A DNA stretch of 64,000 nt from Pyxicephalus adspersus (lineage: Eukaryota; Chordata; Amphibia; Anura; Pyxicephalidae), in assembly GCF_032062135.1 (NCBI RefSeq), contig NC_092859.1, forward strand, positions 24,014,801-24,078,800, in the 5' to 3' direction. Every line of letters starts with the position of its first letter. Position 1 is the stretch's first letter. A program made the translations under genes and the position numbers. The notes beneath the pieces were generated by a model, which worked only from the letters and a program-made list of their open reading frames with translations, had not been told where the DNA came from and searched no databases. Positions 1 to 17,900 of the stretch are shown here, piece after piece.

Positions 1-514
1 GGGGTCTTCTCTGCATGTAGGGCCCTGAGATGAATAAATATCCCTCATTCCCAGGGGTTGGGGCTTAGATTTGGGTCATTTCTAGGTTGGGGCCCACAAT
101 AGTATCATCTGAATATTTTTTTCTTTTTGATGGGGGGTTGAATGTAAAAGCATGGGGGGCTTCTGTGTACCTGGATGTGGTGGGCTGATGAATGGTGGTG
201 TGTGTTGTCATATTTTCTATCATCTCTGTAACCCTCTAATACCCCCCCTCCCCCTGTGGAATCCCAGATTTTGCACATTGCCCCCTGTATTACCCCCCCT
301 CAGTGTAGATCTCTGAGTCAGTGTGTTTGTCATCTGACCGGTGGTGGGGAATTGGTGACGGTCACATGATGGAGAATTCAGGAACTAAGATTCCCCATTC
401 ATTATAACATGTCATTATTCCTGCTGAGGCTTCTCTGTCCTCCATCATTAGTCTGCCACTGGCTGCTGAGGAACTACAACTCCCAGCATGCTGCCATGCC
501 ACAGATAGTATATA
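1..514. other. Non-coding sequence upstream of first gap
   Basis: No supportable gene is present. The stretch at about 467-500 (actacaactcccagcatg) is a short motif common in amphibian repeats. The first coding exon of ATP6V1E1, expected to encode about 11 residues, was searched for here and not found, so the stretch is either upstream flank or part of intron 1. Confidence 0.5.
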
Positions 515-694
515 NNNNNNNNNNNNNNNNNNNNNNNNNNNNNNNNNNNNNNNNNNNNNNNNNNNNNNNNNNNNNNNNNNNNNNNNNNNNNNNNNNNNNN
601 NNNNNNNNNNNNNNNNNNNNNNNNNNNNNNNNNNNNNNNNNNNNNNNNNNNNNNNNNNNNNNNNNNNNNNNNNNNNNNNNNNNNNNNNNNNNNN
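515..694. other. Assembly gap (180 N)
   Basis: Run of 180 undetermined bases. Open reading frames that cross it are artefacts. It could hide the first exon of ATP6V1E1, although that exon could equally lie upstream of the window. Confidence 0.99.
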
Positions 695-1276
695 GTATGT
701 GCACAGCATTGTTCTCCCATCCTCCATGGGTGGACTGATGTGCCATGGCAGACTTTCACCTGAGACCAGCATTGCCGTTCTAGGTGTGAGGACCAAAGCA
801 GAACTCTGCAATGGCTACCACCTTAAGCTTTGTCATTGGACGCTTCTAATTAGAATTAGTAAGACATCCATGTGTATGGAGAGAGTAAGTCGGGGGGGTT
901 GTTAAGTCAGCACTGCACTGAACGCTGATACTTATTTCCAGGTAAGCAGCTCTCTTCTTGTTGACTGTAAACGGTGGAGTCGGCTTACTCTGCTCCTGGC
1001 TGCATACACAGAGAGTCTCGGGTCAGTCCAGACCGGGCTATAACTGGAATCCAATGTAGGATCAGACTGACCCGGTGTTTAGGGAATAACAGAGGCTGTA
1101 CATTATGTAAACATTAGCAATGTCAGTCCAGCTGTGATGGGGATCCTGGGCATAGACAGGTCCTCTTTATAGGCAATCAGTACATTCATTATAAGAGGGG
1201 ACTTTTTTTTACATGGGTGGTGATCCCCATCCTTCAGCCTTATGATGGACAAAACTGGGAGCTTGGCAGAAAAGAC

Positions 1277-1385
1277 ATTATTATTACACAGTATTTATAT
1301 AGCGCCATCATATTACGCAGCGCTGTACAAAGTCATGTCACTAGCTGTCCCCCAAAGGGGCTTACAATCTAACTTCCCTACCATG
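1277..1385. repeat. Interspersed frog-type repeat, 5' part (family C)
   Basis: Carries the signature tatttatatagcgccatca, then the words cgcagcgctgtacaaag and aaaggggcttacaatcta. The same words recur at about 3410-3556, 22868-22922, 43218-43600 and 48991-49302 in this window. I recognise it as a repeat common in anuran genomes but cannot name its class. Confidence 0.75.
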
Positions 1386-1482
1386 GACATGATAAGAAAA
1401 CAATGATATCACAAAATTAGAAGGGTTCAAATGTTTATCAGTTTTATCCAAATCTACATTTACACTTTTAATTATATCACAG

Positions 1483-1607
1483 CAGTGTTCTCCCCAGACC
1501 CTGTTAGCAGGGCGCACCACCCGGCTGTTTTTGGGTGGTTACTGAGGAGTTGGGTCACAATACAGGTGCTGCCACCCACCTACAAATTCTTCTGACCCAG
1601 CTTAAAA
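1483..1607. repeat. MITE family B fragment
   Basis: Begins cagtgttctccccag and continues with text for a gcaccacccggctg block and gctgccacccacctac. The same unit recurs complete at 50164-50329 and 24870-25035, and in part at 44244-44389. The right terminal repeat is missing here, so this copy is truncated. Confidence 0.75.
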
Positions 1608-2761
1608 AAAAAAATATTCTGCACTGCACAGAATGCTTTTCGCTAGCTGAGCTGTCCATCCTGCAGGCTGCGGTCTCGCCAGTAAACGTTGTCAGAATGC
1701 AGTTGACTTGGGTTGCTTTCCCATACATACCCAGCATTACATTTACAAGCCTATAGGTTCCAGGACCAATATGTCATACTAGCTCTCCTCAAAAGATCCC
1801 CCAACAGGCCATTACCTTCCCCTGGGGTATCTGGTGCTCCCTGAATAATCACAATTCTGCAGGACTGACCGGGATCCTGCTGGACGAGGAAATCATTCTC
1901 TGGGTGATCATCACGCTGGCCTAAGATCAGAGATTAGATGTTTGCACTATAAGGTGACCTTTTCAGTCACTGTGACCTCTTCTTCTGTTTCCTAAATATC
2001 TGTGGAATTCAGTGGTGGTGTTATGAGTGGCTACAAAGAGGCGCTGTCATGGCACAATTTGCCTCCTTTGTTCTACAGTAAATGGTGTAACCTCTAGAAA
2101 GGCTTCTGGTAAACACATTTATCGTGGGCTTATGCTTCATAACTGATCGCTTTGAGTTTCCATGAAGGTTCATGAAAATGTTGCTGATTTCTTTGTATAC
2201 ACAGACACGCTATGTGCCGCTCACATAAAGAAGTGTTTACTGAATTCATCCCAGTAAGGAATTTCTTGCTCACAGTCAGGATTTGGAAGTTACCCCTTCC
2301 TGTTTTTTCCCTGAGTAATTTTGTAATGTGGGTAGGGAGACCAGTGTAGAGTTTAACAATTATATTGGCATTTTGAACATCTAATCTCTGAATCTTTGGC
2401 CAGCATAACCATTGCCAAGAGAATGCGTGGGTAGAGGAGGGAATAGTGAAGGTTCATGTAGGTGATGTGCAGTCCAGACATTGGTTCCCCAATATCACAA
2501 TGATCCTACAGGTTGATTTTCTAATGATTTAGGACGACTATGGGCTTGTTCACCCCCGGACCTGTATGGGTCTTGCCAAGTTCACATTAATATCACTAGA
2601 ACAGAGAAAGTAAAGATGGTTTAGTGTTACATTCCTCACCAGAATGTGACAAATCACATCTTCCTCCATCCTGCTGGGACCACCCAAATAAACATGCCTT
2701 TCTATAAAGATTTAAATAGCTCTTTACAGAGAAATGGAGGTAAATTGATGCTTGTGGGTGA

Positions 2762-6717
<3,956 letters not shown>

Positions 6718-7345
6718 GTGCTTCTAGCTACTGCCATATCCCCCTTAGTGTACAGAAAAGTGAAATTCCTAACCATTTTATGTTCCTTCTTGTGTAATTT
6801 TTCAGTTGCTGTCTTAGGTGCTTGGCCTGTTTTATCATTGTATATAGGTGCAGCCTATCTTACCATGTGTGGTATTCCTCCATTTTATGCACAGTTACTC
6901 TCTGGTCCCAGGGGAGGCATGGGAAGGTCTTAAAGTCAATGTAGGAGCCTGAATCTTCATTCCTTACAGGCAGCAGAGTTGTCCATGTCAGGCTCCTCTT
7001 AAAGCCCCTCCCTCTCTGCTTGTGCCTCCTGTCAGAGGTTGTAATGTGTACAGGCTTGCACTACTGGATGAGTCCTTGAGATTGGCAGGCATGGTGTGGT
7101 CCTGCACAAGCTGTTAGGCATGGTGTGCCTTGTATCATAGTTACAGCATCTGGCACTTCCTCCATTATTGTATTCAGCTGTTCCCTAACCAACCCCTGTG
7201 TTACAGGCCTGCCCATGTCTGAATTTTGTGATGGCAGCAATCATTTGTGAAGTTGTCTTTATTTATTATAATAACTGAACATGGACATGTTCACAAAGAA
7301 TCTCCAGGCAAACAAATAAGAATAAAATATATTAAATATTGTCTG
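6718..7345 (+). other. ATP6V1E1: ATP6V1E1 3' untranslated region
   Basis: Sequence after the stop codon runs without recognisable repeats to an AATAAA at 7321-7326. The extent is inferred from that signal only. Confidence 0.55.
7321..7326 (+). promoter_or_regulatory. ATP6V1E1: Candidate polyadenylation signal of ATP6V1E1
   Basis: AATAAA about 600 bases after the stop codon, in AT-rich sequence. The first canonical hexamer on the coding strand that I see downstream. Confidence 0.5.
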
Positions 7346-8819
7346 TGCTTAAATCAAATAGTGCTACTTTGAAAACTACTTCCATCTACTGCAGTACATG
7401 TTCAACTTGATCAGGAATGTGCTAAAGTTCTGCAAATTGACAAATTTATATTCTGAACAACCGCTCATGTTTGGACAGTGAAGAACTTAAACACCAAACT
7501 GATAGATATCTGCTCAGCCTGCCAATGTGTATGAAGTAGAGGAACCCTGTATAATCAATTGTGCTAAAAAAAATAATACATGTATGAGAGTTGTAGCCAA
7601 TCTGAACTGGTTGGCAGCCTTAGTAATTCTTCTGCTTGATACATTCCTACCTGTATACTGTCATAGGGCCTGATTTATTAATGCGCTCCAAGGCTGGAGA
7701 GGATATACTTTCATCAGTAAACCTGGAAAAAGTAATTTGTTGGCAAATGTTTTCAATCCTGGACCAGATCCATTCTTGGTTTGCTGGATCACCCAGGTTC
7801 ACTGATCAAACTGTATCCTCTCCAGCCTTGGAGAGCTGTAATAAATTGGGCCATTAGGGAGGATGATTTTTGCCTAAATCTCCATTTGTAAATGCTGGAT
7901 GCCTAGATGTCATGATATTATGTTACCGTTAGTATTTTAAAAGGTATAAAGCCCAGAATGCAGATCACTAGTTTTAGCCTTCCTGAGCTTCACCTCAGTG
8001 ACTTATTCTGTCAGTTTAACTTTTTCAGAAAGAAGGCATCATCAGTGGCCCCTTTTCTTTTAATCAATGTTCCCTTTACAGATACCCTTCACGTTGCCTT
8101 TTTGCAGGAATTGCCTGTTTCCCCCACATAGCCTACCAAATACTCCATTTGACCTTCAACTGACTCGCATGCTTTATGGACTTGTCAGACTCATTGAATG
8201 GTTAGCTGGTGAAAATATGTTCCATTCCTAATATTTTAACATGTATTATTTACTATAATGCATCCAACAAAGCAGTTGTATTCAGTGCATTTTGTAAACA
8301 CTAATTTTACATATTTTATAAATTATTAACTGCAGTAATCAGAACTGAATCAACATAGTAACACATGTTATTAATTACAGGCTGTAAGTAGTCCCTACTA
8401 TAATTTCTGACTAAGGGTAAATATAATTACACTAGCAACCCTATGACCACAGTAGATGTACAAACCTTGGAACTTAGCAAAGGGATGGTTGGAGTTCCTC
8501 ATAATGGGCACCGCAAGTGTGCAGAGCTGGTGACACTGTGTTCATGAAGTATCAGTTTTACTGTGAAGCAAACTAGGCTGTGGGTTCAAGTAAGGAATTA
8601 CTGGATCTTCTATATTTCTGGTAGTATAGCAGCATAAGCTGCTCCATGTTATCTGAACTTCAAAACACCATCAACAAATGTCGAAGATTCAGAAGAAAAT
8701 TAAAAGTCTCTTTCAAAATAAAAACTACTGGATGGTTCCACTTCTTCTCTCTAACCATCCGAAAATTGTTCTTCCGATGTTCGTTCACTATGACGACAGT
8801 CCAGATTTCCCGCTGCTAT
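7346..8819. other. Tail-to-tail intergenic region
   Basis: Lies between the 3' ends of ATP6V1E1 and SLC25A18. It holds the palindromic MITE at 7666-7852 and otherwise AT-rich sequence. Part next to 8820 is presumably SLC25A18 3' UTR, but no clear polyadenylation signal for the minus strand could be chosen. Confidence 0.6.
7666..7852. mobile_element. Palindromic MITE, 187 bp
   Basis: The left arm (gggcctgatttattaatgcg, then ctccaaggctggagagg) is matched by an inverted right arm (cctctccagccttggagag, then ctgtaataaattgggcc). The two arms cover almost the whole element. The internal ggaccagatccattcttggt and gctggatcacc words are familiar from repeats of neobatrachian frogs. Confidence 0.85.
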
Positions 8820-8961
8820 TTACTTAGAATATCCCAAAATAAATTCACCTATTCCGAAAAAATACACAACTTGTGCTATTCCAAAGAGAGGGGCGATTAC
8901 CAGCGCTCTGCATCCGGCTCCCTTCATGAATGCAGATGGACCTTCGTTTCTCCAGATCTTC
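8820..8961 (-). CDS. SLC25A18: SLC25A18 coding exon 9 (terminal)
   Basis: Acceptor cattgtag on the minus strand. Completes the arginine codon and encodes [20 protein letters not shown], then [26 protein letters not shown] and stop: the last carrier loop and the sixth helix. Confidence 0.95.
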
Positions 8962-11900
8962 CTACAATGAGAAGGAAGAGGATGGCAATTGGTGTGAGAA
9001 AATATAAATACAACAATTCTACTTTAGTAAGGTGTTGGATTACCATTAGCACTCTAGCACAGTGTGGGATTACTATCACTCCTATTCTCCTGTATGACAT
9101 TGGAATTCTATAACATTTGTTCCCCTCCAATATGGTGTGGGATTAATATCACTCCCATTCTCCTTCATGACATTACCACTATTATTCATATTCCTTTGCT
9201 GTATAATGAGGGGTTTCTGTCACTCCTATTCTGTATGACATTGGAATACTTTAATTTATGTATTAATGTCCCCTTCTGTATGGGATTACTATCACTCCTA
9301 TTCTCTTCCTATACGACATTGGATTACTATACCTCATATTTCCTCTCCATATGGTGTGGGATTACTGTCACTCCTATTCTGTTCCCGTATAACGTAGGAA
9401 TACTATAACCCATATTACTTTCCTGTGGGTATGATGTGGGATTATTATCACTGTCATTCTCCTCCTATATGACATTGGAATACTTTAATTTATATACCAT
9501 TCCTATACTGTGTGGGATTACTATAACGCCCATTCTTCTGTATGACACTGAAAGTATATACCTCATAATGCTTTCCTGTACAATGTGGGGTTATGATCAC
9601 TCCTATCCTCCTCCTGTATGACATTGGAATACTGTATCTCATGTTTCACAGTGTAGGATTACTATTACTCTTATTCTCCTCCCACATGACATGGGAATTC
9701 TATAACTCATATTGCCTTCCTATATAGTGTTGTTGATCACTCCTTTTCTTCTTCTGTACAACATAGAAATATTATGACTTCTGCTTGTGCCTAAGAGTGT
9801 ATGAGGAGCCACAGAGGACATTAGTGGGCTATTAGGCCCTTTACTATTTGGCAGGGCAAATGAGTGTCATGGTTATCTGTGCACATTTCTATTAATAACT
9901 TTCTCTAATGAACAAAATGTACTTTGGTCCTACTCCTTGTACCCTGCTTCACTATGACACAACTGTGCCTGCCTATTTATCGTTCCTCTGACAAAGGAAG
10001 GTTGTAGGTTCAGTGTGCATGGTAAAAACTTACCTAGCACAGTCAATAATTCCATTATATGTATCTTCACCGAGTCCCTTTTTCAGTGTCTGTATCCGCG
10101 TCTTCAGAACTGAAATAGAATTCATACTTATACAGTTATATTGTCTTATTTATTGAAATAAACGTAAAGCCCAAACCATTTTTTTGTTTTAGATCAAAGA
10201 ATGGTTAAAGTATGTCTTTATAAAATCATGCACTGCATTGCAGCAGCAGAATTGTAGTAATTGGTAATGATTCACTAATATTAAAATATTTTGTTAGAGG
10301 TTGTATTTTGAATAAAAGCAGTTATAAAAATGTAGATGTGAAATAAATAGGTTTCAATAAAATCCACCATTAGATTGTAAGCTTTGTAGGGCAGAGTCCT
10401 CCATTCCTCCTGAGTCACTGTTTGTATTTGGTATGTATGCAGTTTTGTCATCTACAGTGCCAGTTTATTGTACAGCGTTGCGTTATAAATTGGCATCTAA
10501 ATTGATAATAATAATTCTCATTATTTATACTGCATTCATTAGCACAAGATTTAACACTCAACTCACTAAGCTGTGCTATTATGTTGTTGTGTGTGATGGT
10601 ATTGTTTATGTCACAAGTCTTTGCACTCACCATCGAGTGGTGTCACCGCCACGGCTGCCACAGATCCAGCCGCACAACCCGCAATGAAGGAATGGTAAAA
10701 TGGGGCCTTTTCATGTGATGATTTTTGCCCCAGTTTGTTAAGGTTGGCAAAGAGTGGGAAATAAATGATAGAGAATGGGACGTCCCTGTATGGGAGAGAA
10801 AAGTGTTACTTTTTGCGCAGATATTTTGATTTTATATCTCACCATGAAGGACCTTTTCTCACCTGAGTAGTGTGGCCCCCAGACCTTTGTAAACTCCTGA
10901 GATACCCTGGGTACGTAGAAGGTCTCTTGATATCCGTAAGGCAGAAGGTTTTTGGGTGGGCTGAGAGATAGTTTTTTGTCCATCACCAACTACAACTTTT
11001 TGTGTTGCTGCAAGAGAAAAAAAAAACTGAATTAATAATTCTCACCTAACAAACGGATATTCATATTGTTTCCTGAACACGAATTTAGTTTATCAATATC
11101 CCAGGAAATTGTGACATCCCTGCAGCAGGAGTCAGTTTGTTCCAAATACCCCAGTTGGTACCTAGTAACTGGTGTTTCAATATCCCTTATTTTAAAGATT
11201 ACTGGCTAAACCATGGCACCTTAAAGCAATTTAAAGAAAATATATTCTCCAACATGAGGCCACTCTCCCATACCCCGTATTACCCAGGCGTCCTGCATCT
11301 TGAAGCTGGATTTTTAGCATCTCCATAGGGGACGTCACCACCACCTGACAGGTCCCAGCCCCACAACCTGCCAACATTTCTCTGAATAGCGTCAGTTCCT
11401 TTCTATAACCACAAGATGGAGTAACAGAACAATGGGTCAATACTAGGCAAGTAGTTTGTTTGTAAACTGCATAAAAATATATATAATAAAACAAAGAAAT
11501 TAAAGAGAATACAAAAGAACAAAATAGAAACAAGCAGCAAATGTATCCAGAGACAGAAAACTAAATTATAAAGCAACAAAGGAGAGCAGAGGAGTTCCAA
11601 CATTGTCTACAGTTTATGCAAAATGTGGAATGTTTATAGGTTCAGATAAAAAAAAAATCATTAATTCATAATCACATAGTAACCAAATTATTAAATAAAT
11701 GTATCTGGCAACTTCTTTTTCACCAAATACTGGGCAGCACTAATAGGTCAGCCTTCCTTTTTGAAGATGATGCCAACCTGTTAGGAAATTTTAACCATAG
11801 TTAAATGTTATACAGAAGAGCATAACGTTCACTTATTTTACAGGTGTGTTTTGGTGATGGGTCAGTAAAAAAAATATAAGCTCTCCTAGATATTTTGAAT

Positions 11901-14900
11901 AGTTGTCTGTAAAATACATTTTGAGTTTGAATAACTGAGAACATAGCAGAGAATACCAGAAAAGAGAAGAATCAAGATAACGAGAGCAGAACAAAGTAGA
12001 GAAGGCCAGCACAGAACAAAGCTGATAAGGACAGGACAGAGACAAGGAAAGTATGGAAAAGAAGACAAAGCAAAAGCAGGGAAGGAGCAAAGGAGAGAAG
12101 AGAAGGACAGAGAGAAGATGGATAGGATCAGGGCAGAGAAGAGCAAGACAATGATGAGAGAATATCGGTGCTGAAGAGAGCAGAAAAGAGAAGATCAGAG
12201 CTGAGTACATGAGATCCACACAAAACAGAACATAGAATAGAAGGATGGTGCAGAGGAGAGTAGTTTGTGCAGAAAACAGCAGGACAAAACAGAAAAGTGA
12301 AGAGGGAAGCAGGACAGAAAAGACCTGATGAAAGTAAGACAACAACATCAAGCAAAGAGGAATATAGAGAAGAAAGGGGTGAGAAGGGAGCAGAAGGTCA
12401 TAAAGTAAAGCAGGACAGAGAAAAAACAATATAGTGCAGAAAACAGCAGGACAAAACAGAAAAGTGAAGAGGGAAGCAGGACAGAAAAGACCTGATGAAA
12501 GTAAGACAACAACATCAAGCAAAGAGGAATATAGAGAAGAAAGGGGTGAGAAGGGAGCAGAAGGTCATAAAGTAAAGCAGGACAGAGAAAAAACAATATA
12601 GTGCAGAAAACAGCAGGATAGAGAAGAAGGAAGTAGGACAGAAAATAGCAGATGGAAGTAAGACAACAAAACATTGCAGAGAATTGGGGAGTAGAATAGT
12701 GAAGAGGGGAGCAGGACATAACAGTGAATAGTAAAATACAATAATTATACCCCTCTTGAGACAGAAAATTTCGGAAGAAATCATTTGCTGCCAGCTTAAT
12801 GGCTTTCTCTGGCGTCACAAGTGTTAGATTTACAGCAGCACCTGTCAGTGATACACAAAACAATAACACAAGCAGCTGTATGCTGAATTCTCATACATTG
12901 TACACACAAATAAAATAAAAGACGATAATAAACAAGAACATATAAAGCAGAGTTGTGTATACAGTTAGGTCCAATAAAATGTGGCCGCTCACACAAGTTA
13001 TGTTATTTTACCTGCTGTTTACTGAAACATATTCAAATTAGTTATATAATGAATATTTGTAAAGTGTAGACTTTCAGATTTAATTTGAAGGTATCCACAT
13101 CCAAATTGGAGAAAGGGTATAGAAATTCCAACTTTTTAATATGTACCACCAGGGGACCAAAAGTAATTGGATAATTGATTCCAAACCTACTTAACTTGCA
13201 TTGTTTTATCATCAGTTAAGCAGATAAAAGGTCTGGAGTTGATTCCCGGAGTGTTGTTTACATTTGGAGAATTTTGCGGAGAACCTAAAACATGCAGTCA
13301 AAGGACCTCACCATGCAGATGAAAGGGACCATACTTAAGCTGTGATTAAAAAAAAGAGTATATTAGAAGTAGCAGAATCTACAGTTTAGTACATTCTGAA
13401 AAAAAATAAAAAATTATGCAATGGTGAACTCGGCAACAAGGCCTGGATTGTTCATGGAAGACATGAACGTGGTGGATGGTCGCAGGATCTTTTCCACAAA
13501 GAAAAGACCCTTCACAACACCCAGCCAAGTGAAGAACATTCTCCAGGAGGTAAACATATCAATATCCAAATCTACCATAAAGAGAAGACTTCATTCATAA
13601 GTCTCATGAATAGAAAAGTAGACTTTTCTAAAAAAAAAAAAAAAAAATTCTATAAAAGCCCCAGTTTTGGAAAAGCATTTTACCAGAATGATGGCAAGAA
13701 AAAAGTGTGGAAAAGGCTTGGGACAGCTCATGATCCAAAGCATACTACGTCATCTGTAAAACACAGGCAGTGTGATGGCTTGGACATGCATGGCTGCCAG
13801 TGGTACTGGGTCAGTAAAATTTATTGATGATGTGATAGAGGACGAAGCAGCCGGATGAATTCTGAAGTATACAGAGACCTGCTGTCTGCTTAAATCCAGC
13901 CAAACAGATGGACAATAGACAAAACATACAGCAAAAAGCAACCCAGGAGTTTGTTAAAGCAAAGAAATGGAATATTCTTTAATGGCCTAGTCAGTCATCT
14001 GATCTCAAACTAATTGAGCATGCATTTCACTTGCTGAAGACCAAAATTCAAACAGAAAGAAACGGAAAGCTGCTGCAGTAAAGGCCTGGCAAATCATTAC
14101 AAAGGAGACCCAGCGTTTGGTGATGTCCATGGGTTCAAGACTTGAGGCAGCCATTGCCTGCAAGGATTTTCAGCAAAGTATTAAAAAGGAAAATATTTTT
14201 TTCAACTCTATAATTTGTTTAATTACATTTGAGCCCCTGAAATGAAGGGATTGTGTAAAAAAAAAATGACTCAACCCATTAATGTAAAGCCAAAAGTCTG
14301 CACAACTGCATCTCAATTGTTTCATTTTAACTCCACTCCACCAAAACTATGAAAACTATGTCAGTGCACAAATAGTTTTGGATGTAACTGTAGATATATT
14401 GTATGAATGTAGTATAAAAATGTATGGTTACAGTTATGTATAAATGTGTTTGTTGTATATAAAGTGTTTTTACAGATCAGATATTTGTCCTGATGATCTG
14501 GAAATGTACTGCAAGTACCAGCAAACACATGGTAGCCATTGACAGATTGGACAAGATGAAACTTGCAGTTCTTTGACCATTGGTGTGGTCTATGCTGGCT
14601 ATGGCCCGGGAAAAGTTTGATGGTCACCTCTCTGAAGCTAACAGTTTTACACAGAATGTGGAGGACAAATTGTGCATCAGTGAATAAACCAGATAACTGT
14701 GATTATCTGGGATCACAAGGCTTTGTGTTGTGACAAGATGTTGCATCACAGCCCATGATGTTTGCCCTGCACAGCCTACTGGGAATACTCTGGTTTAGTA
14801 AAATAACATTGCAACACAAATCTTTGATCTAAATTCCCACCCAATACCTCTGTACATTCCAAAGAATCCTTCAGAGCGAACCGTCTTTATGAGGCAGTCA

Positions 14901-17900
14901 AACCTGAGAGAGTGCAGAGGAAGAGACATTGAGCAGGAGGAGAGAGAGAAAGAGGGGAAAAGAATGAGGGGGAGAAAAGAGAGGAGGGGACAAAGCAGAA
15001 GAGACGGGGGGGGTGATAAAGAAATGGAGAGAATTAGAGGGTGCAGTAAAGGGAGAGAGAAAAAGATAGAGGCGAAACAAGAAAGAGAGAGAAAGAAAGG
15101 GAAAGGGAGCAGGAGAGAGGAGAAGGNNNNNNNNNNNNNNNNNNNNNNNNNNNNNNNNNNNNNNNNNNNNNNNNNNNNNNNNNNNNNNNNNNNNNNNNNN
15201 NNNNNNNNNNNNNNNNNNNNNNNNNNNNNNNNNNNNNNNNNNNNNNNNNNNNNNNNNNNNNNNNNNNNNNNNNNNNNNNNNNNNNNNNNNNNNNNNNNNN
15301 NNNNNNNNNNNNNNNNNNNNNNNNNNNNNNNNNNNNNNNNNNNNNNNNNNNNNNNNNNNNNNNNNNNNNNNNNNNNNNNNNNNNNNNNNNNNNNNNNNNN
15401 NNNNNNNNNNNNNNNNNNNNNNNNNNNNNNNNNNNNNNNNNNNNNNNNNNNNNNNNNNNNNNNNNNNNNNNNNNNNNNNNNNNNNNNNNNNNNNNNNNNN
15501 NNNNNNNNNNNNNNNNNNNNNNNNNNNNNNNNNNNNNNNNNNNNNNNNNNNNNNNNNNNNNNNNNNNNNNNNNNNNNNNNNNNNNNNNNNNNNNNNNNNN
15601 NNNNNNNNNNNNNNNNNNNNNNNNNNNNNNNNNNNNNNNNNNNNNTGCTTCATGCTAGAAGTGGTGAGAATCATCACAGGAAGACATCAGCTACAAAATT
15701 CTACTTAAAGGACATCAGCAGTCCTCCCAGGTGACTGATTGGAAGTGGCTGAGAGTGTGGAGTAGCAGAAAAAGCAATATGCAAAAGGTGCGGTAACCCA
15801 CAGAACCATGGAGCACTTCACTTTCGAACTGCTTGAAATAAGTGAAGCCTGGATATGGGTTACTCATTGTTGCCTATTGTAACATGCTGTACAATAAAGA
15901 ACAGATTTACAGCTGGCCGGTAAACGTGATTTCTTTCTGCTTACGAAGGAAGCAGTTGTGACATTTAAGGAGACCTTGAAGTAGACCTGTCATCAGATAT
16001 ATCGTTTTATGTTAATTGCAGCATGCTCAGTAATGTGTCAGGGTAACACTTAATACCTCTCACAAAGATCAACGTACTCCCTCTGACAATGATTTCTTCT
16101 ACTTTTGGTCCAGGCATTTTTCAGGGTCACCTTCTGCCTTCTAGACTGAGATGCTCACTCAAAGATGCCATAATCATATAACTCATGATGCCTCTGCAGG
16201 TCACCAAGGCTTAACATATATTAGTCCCTGCTGCAGTTTCTCACTATGTTGAAATCTGATCACTGAGGAAGAGGGACAGGAGAAATGCTCAATCCTACCT
16301 GCAGCCGACTGATAACTTTATTTCACAAGGAGCCTAGGCAACATCAGGCATCCAGCATTTTCAGAAGAAGGTTACCAATGGTCCATAAAAGTGAACAAGT
16401 TTTCACTAAACTTTTCCAATGAGCTGTATATTCATCATTCGTATAAATTATCTGACTGGATTTGGGATGTTGGACCCCTTTCACCCACTTTTAAGACCCT
16501 TCAACATGCCTGGACATGGAACACCTTGTAGACAGATACTTTGAATGTTAAGTGCTGCAGTGGGAGAACAGGGACTGGTTCTTTGCTGTAAATTAGACAC
16601 TTTAAGAGCTAACAGAACATACAATGCATGCTCATCTACAAACGGGAAATGCAAGATGCCACATGTCTGGAACTGCCAGGTTTACTCATGCAGACAATAA
16701 TCAGTATGCACAGGTAAGAGAAAGGAATGTGGGAAGATATCACTGCATACAATCAGCTGATAGCCCCAGATGACCTTCTTAGATTGACAATGTGTAAGGT
16801 TTTGCTGAAAATAAATTGCAACTATTGCAACAGGACTGGCTGATATATCCACTTCCTATTATGTTTGCTCTACAGAGCAATGGCTCCTCTCTCTTCTGCT
16901 GATCCCTTTCTTCTCAACGTGTATAGTGCAATAGCCCTTCAGATAAGCAGGTGGTGATGATACAAATAGTGTTTTATGGAATCAGTCACTTTCCCCCTCT
17001 GCTCGTGTCACGGGGTAACATCAAACCAGGGTTTCTATGTCTAGTTGGAACAACATGCAGTCCTTCTCTGTTAAAGAAAACCTGACCCAAGTAACCACAT
17101 TGGCTATGATTACTGACCCACTTGTGAAAAATCAAGTTGCATGACCTGACAGTCCGGTACTTAAAATTTGCACAAGCAGGTCTCTTTTACTACATTGGAT
17201 ATTTACAAAGGGATGTACAGAGACTGCTGATAAACATACACAATTTGATGAATTCACAATGAAACAAAATTCAAGCATCAATATGTCTTCAACTTCTACT
17301 TACATCCCACGATAGATGCCTTGCCCTTGTTGGTTCTGTAGTCGGGTTTTAGCTAGATCTATCGGGAAGACGCAGGTGACTCCTACCAGACCAGCGATGC
17401 CTCCATTTATCAGTTTTGCTGGTAAGCTGAAATACAGAAATATTTTATGTGTTATCTTTACTACAGCCGCATGGAATTGGCCATGTTATTATTCATCAAC
17501 TACCACTTGACATGTGATCTCTTATCAACTGATTCTTGAAGTTGGTCATGTGATGTACGATCATTTTTCACCTGGTACTGGTTAGGCAATATCCAACCAA
17601 CTTCAAACTAGGACTAGTCATGTGATCTCCTTTTAAATGTAACCCACAACTGGGGGTCACCTTTTTAAAATGTCATCTGTGACAGTTCACATGATCCTCT
17701 ATCTGGAATGTTTTGTGTGATCTTGCATCACCTGCCACCTGGAACTATTTGATCGTTCAGTAACCTCCACTCCTATAAGTAATCATGCACTGTTACCCAA
17801 GCAGGCCATGTGATTTGCCACATTTTTGATGTGCAACAGGTTATCTGTCATTAACTGCCAACTTGGATCTTGGTACATGATCTCTTTTCAACTATTCATT

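Noticed and set aside
362..811. Reading frames across the first N run
   Set aside because: Most of each protein is undetermined residues; no homology outside the gap.
9064..9621. Plus-strand frames with repeated GITITPILL text
   Set aside because: Translation of the 73-bp minisatellite.
11833..12869. Minus-strand leucine/serine/cysteine-rich frames resembling membrane proteins
   Set aside because: Complement of a purine-rich repeat tract including the 167-bp duplication. Only the last part (12751-12841) is a true exon, in SLC25A18.
14889..15734. 281- and 259-residue frames across the second N run
   Set aside because: Artefacts of the gap plus a purine-rich low-complexity tract; located in an intron of SLC25A18.
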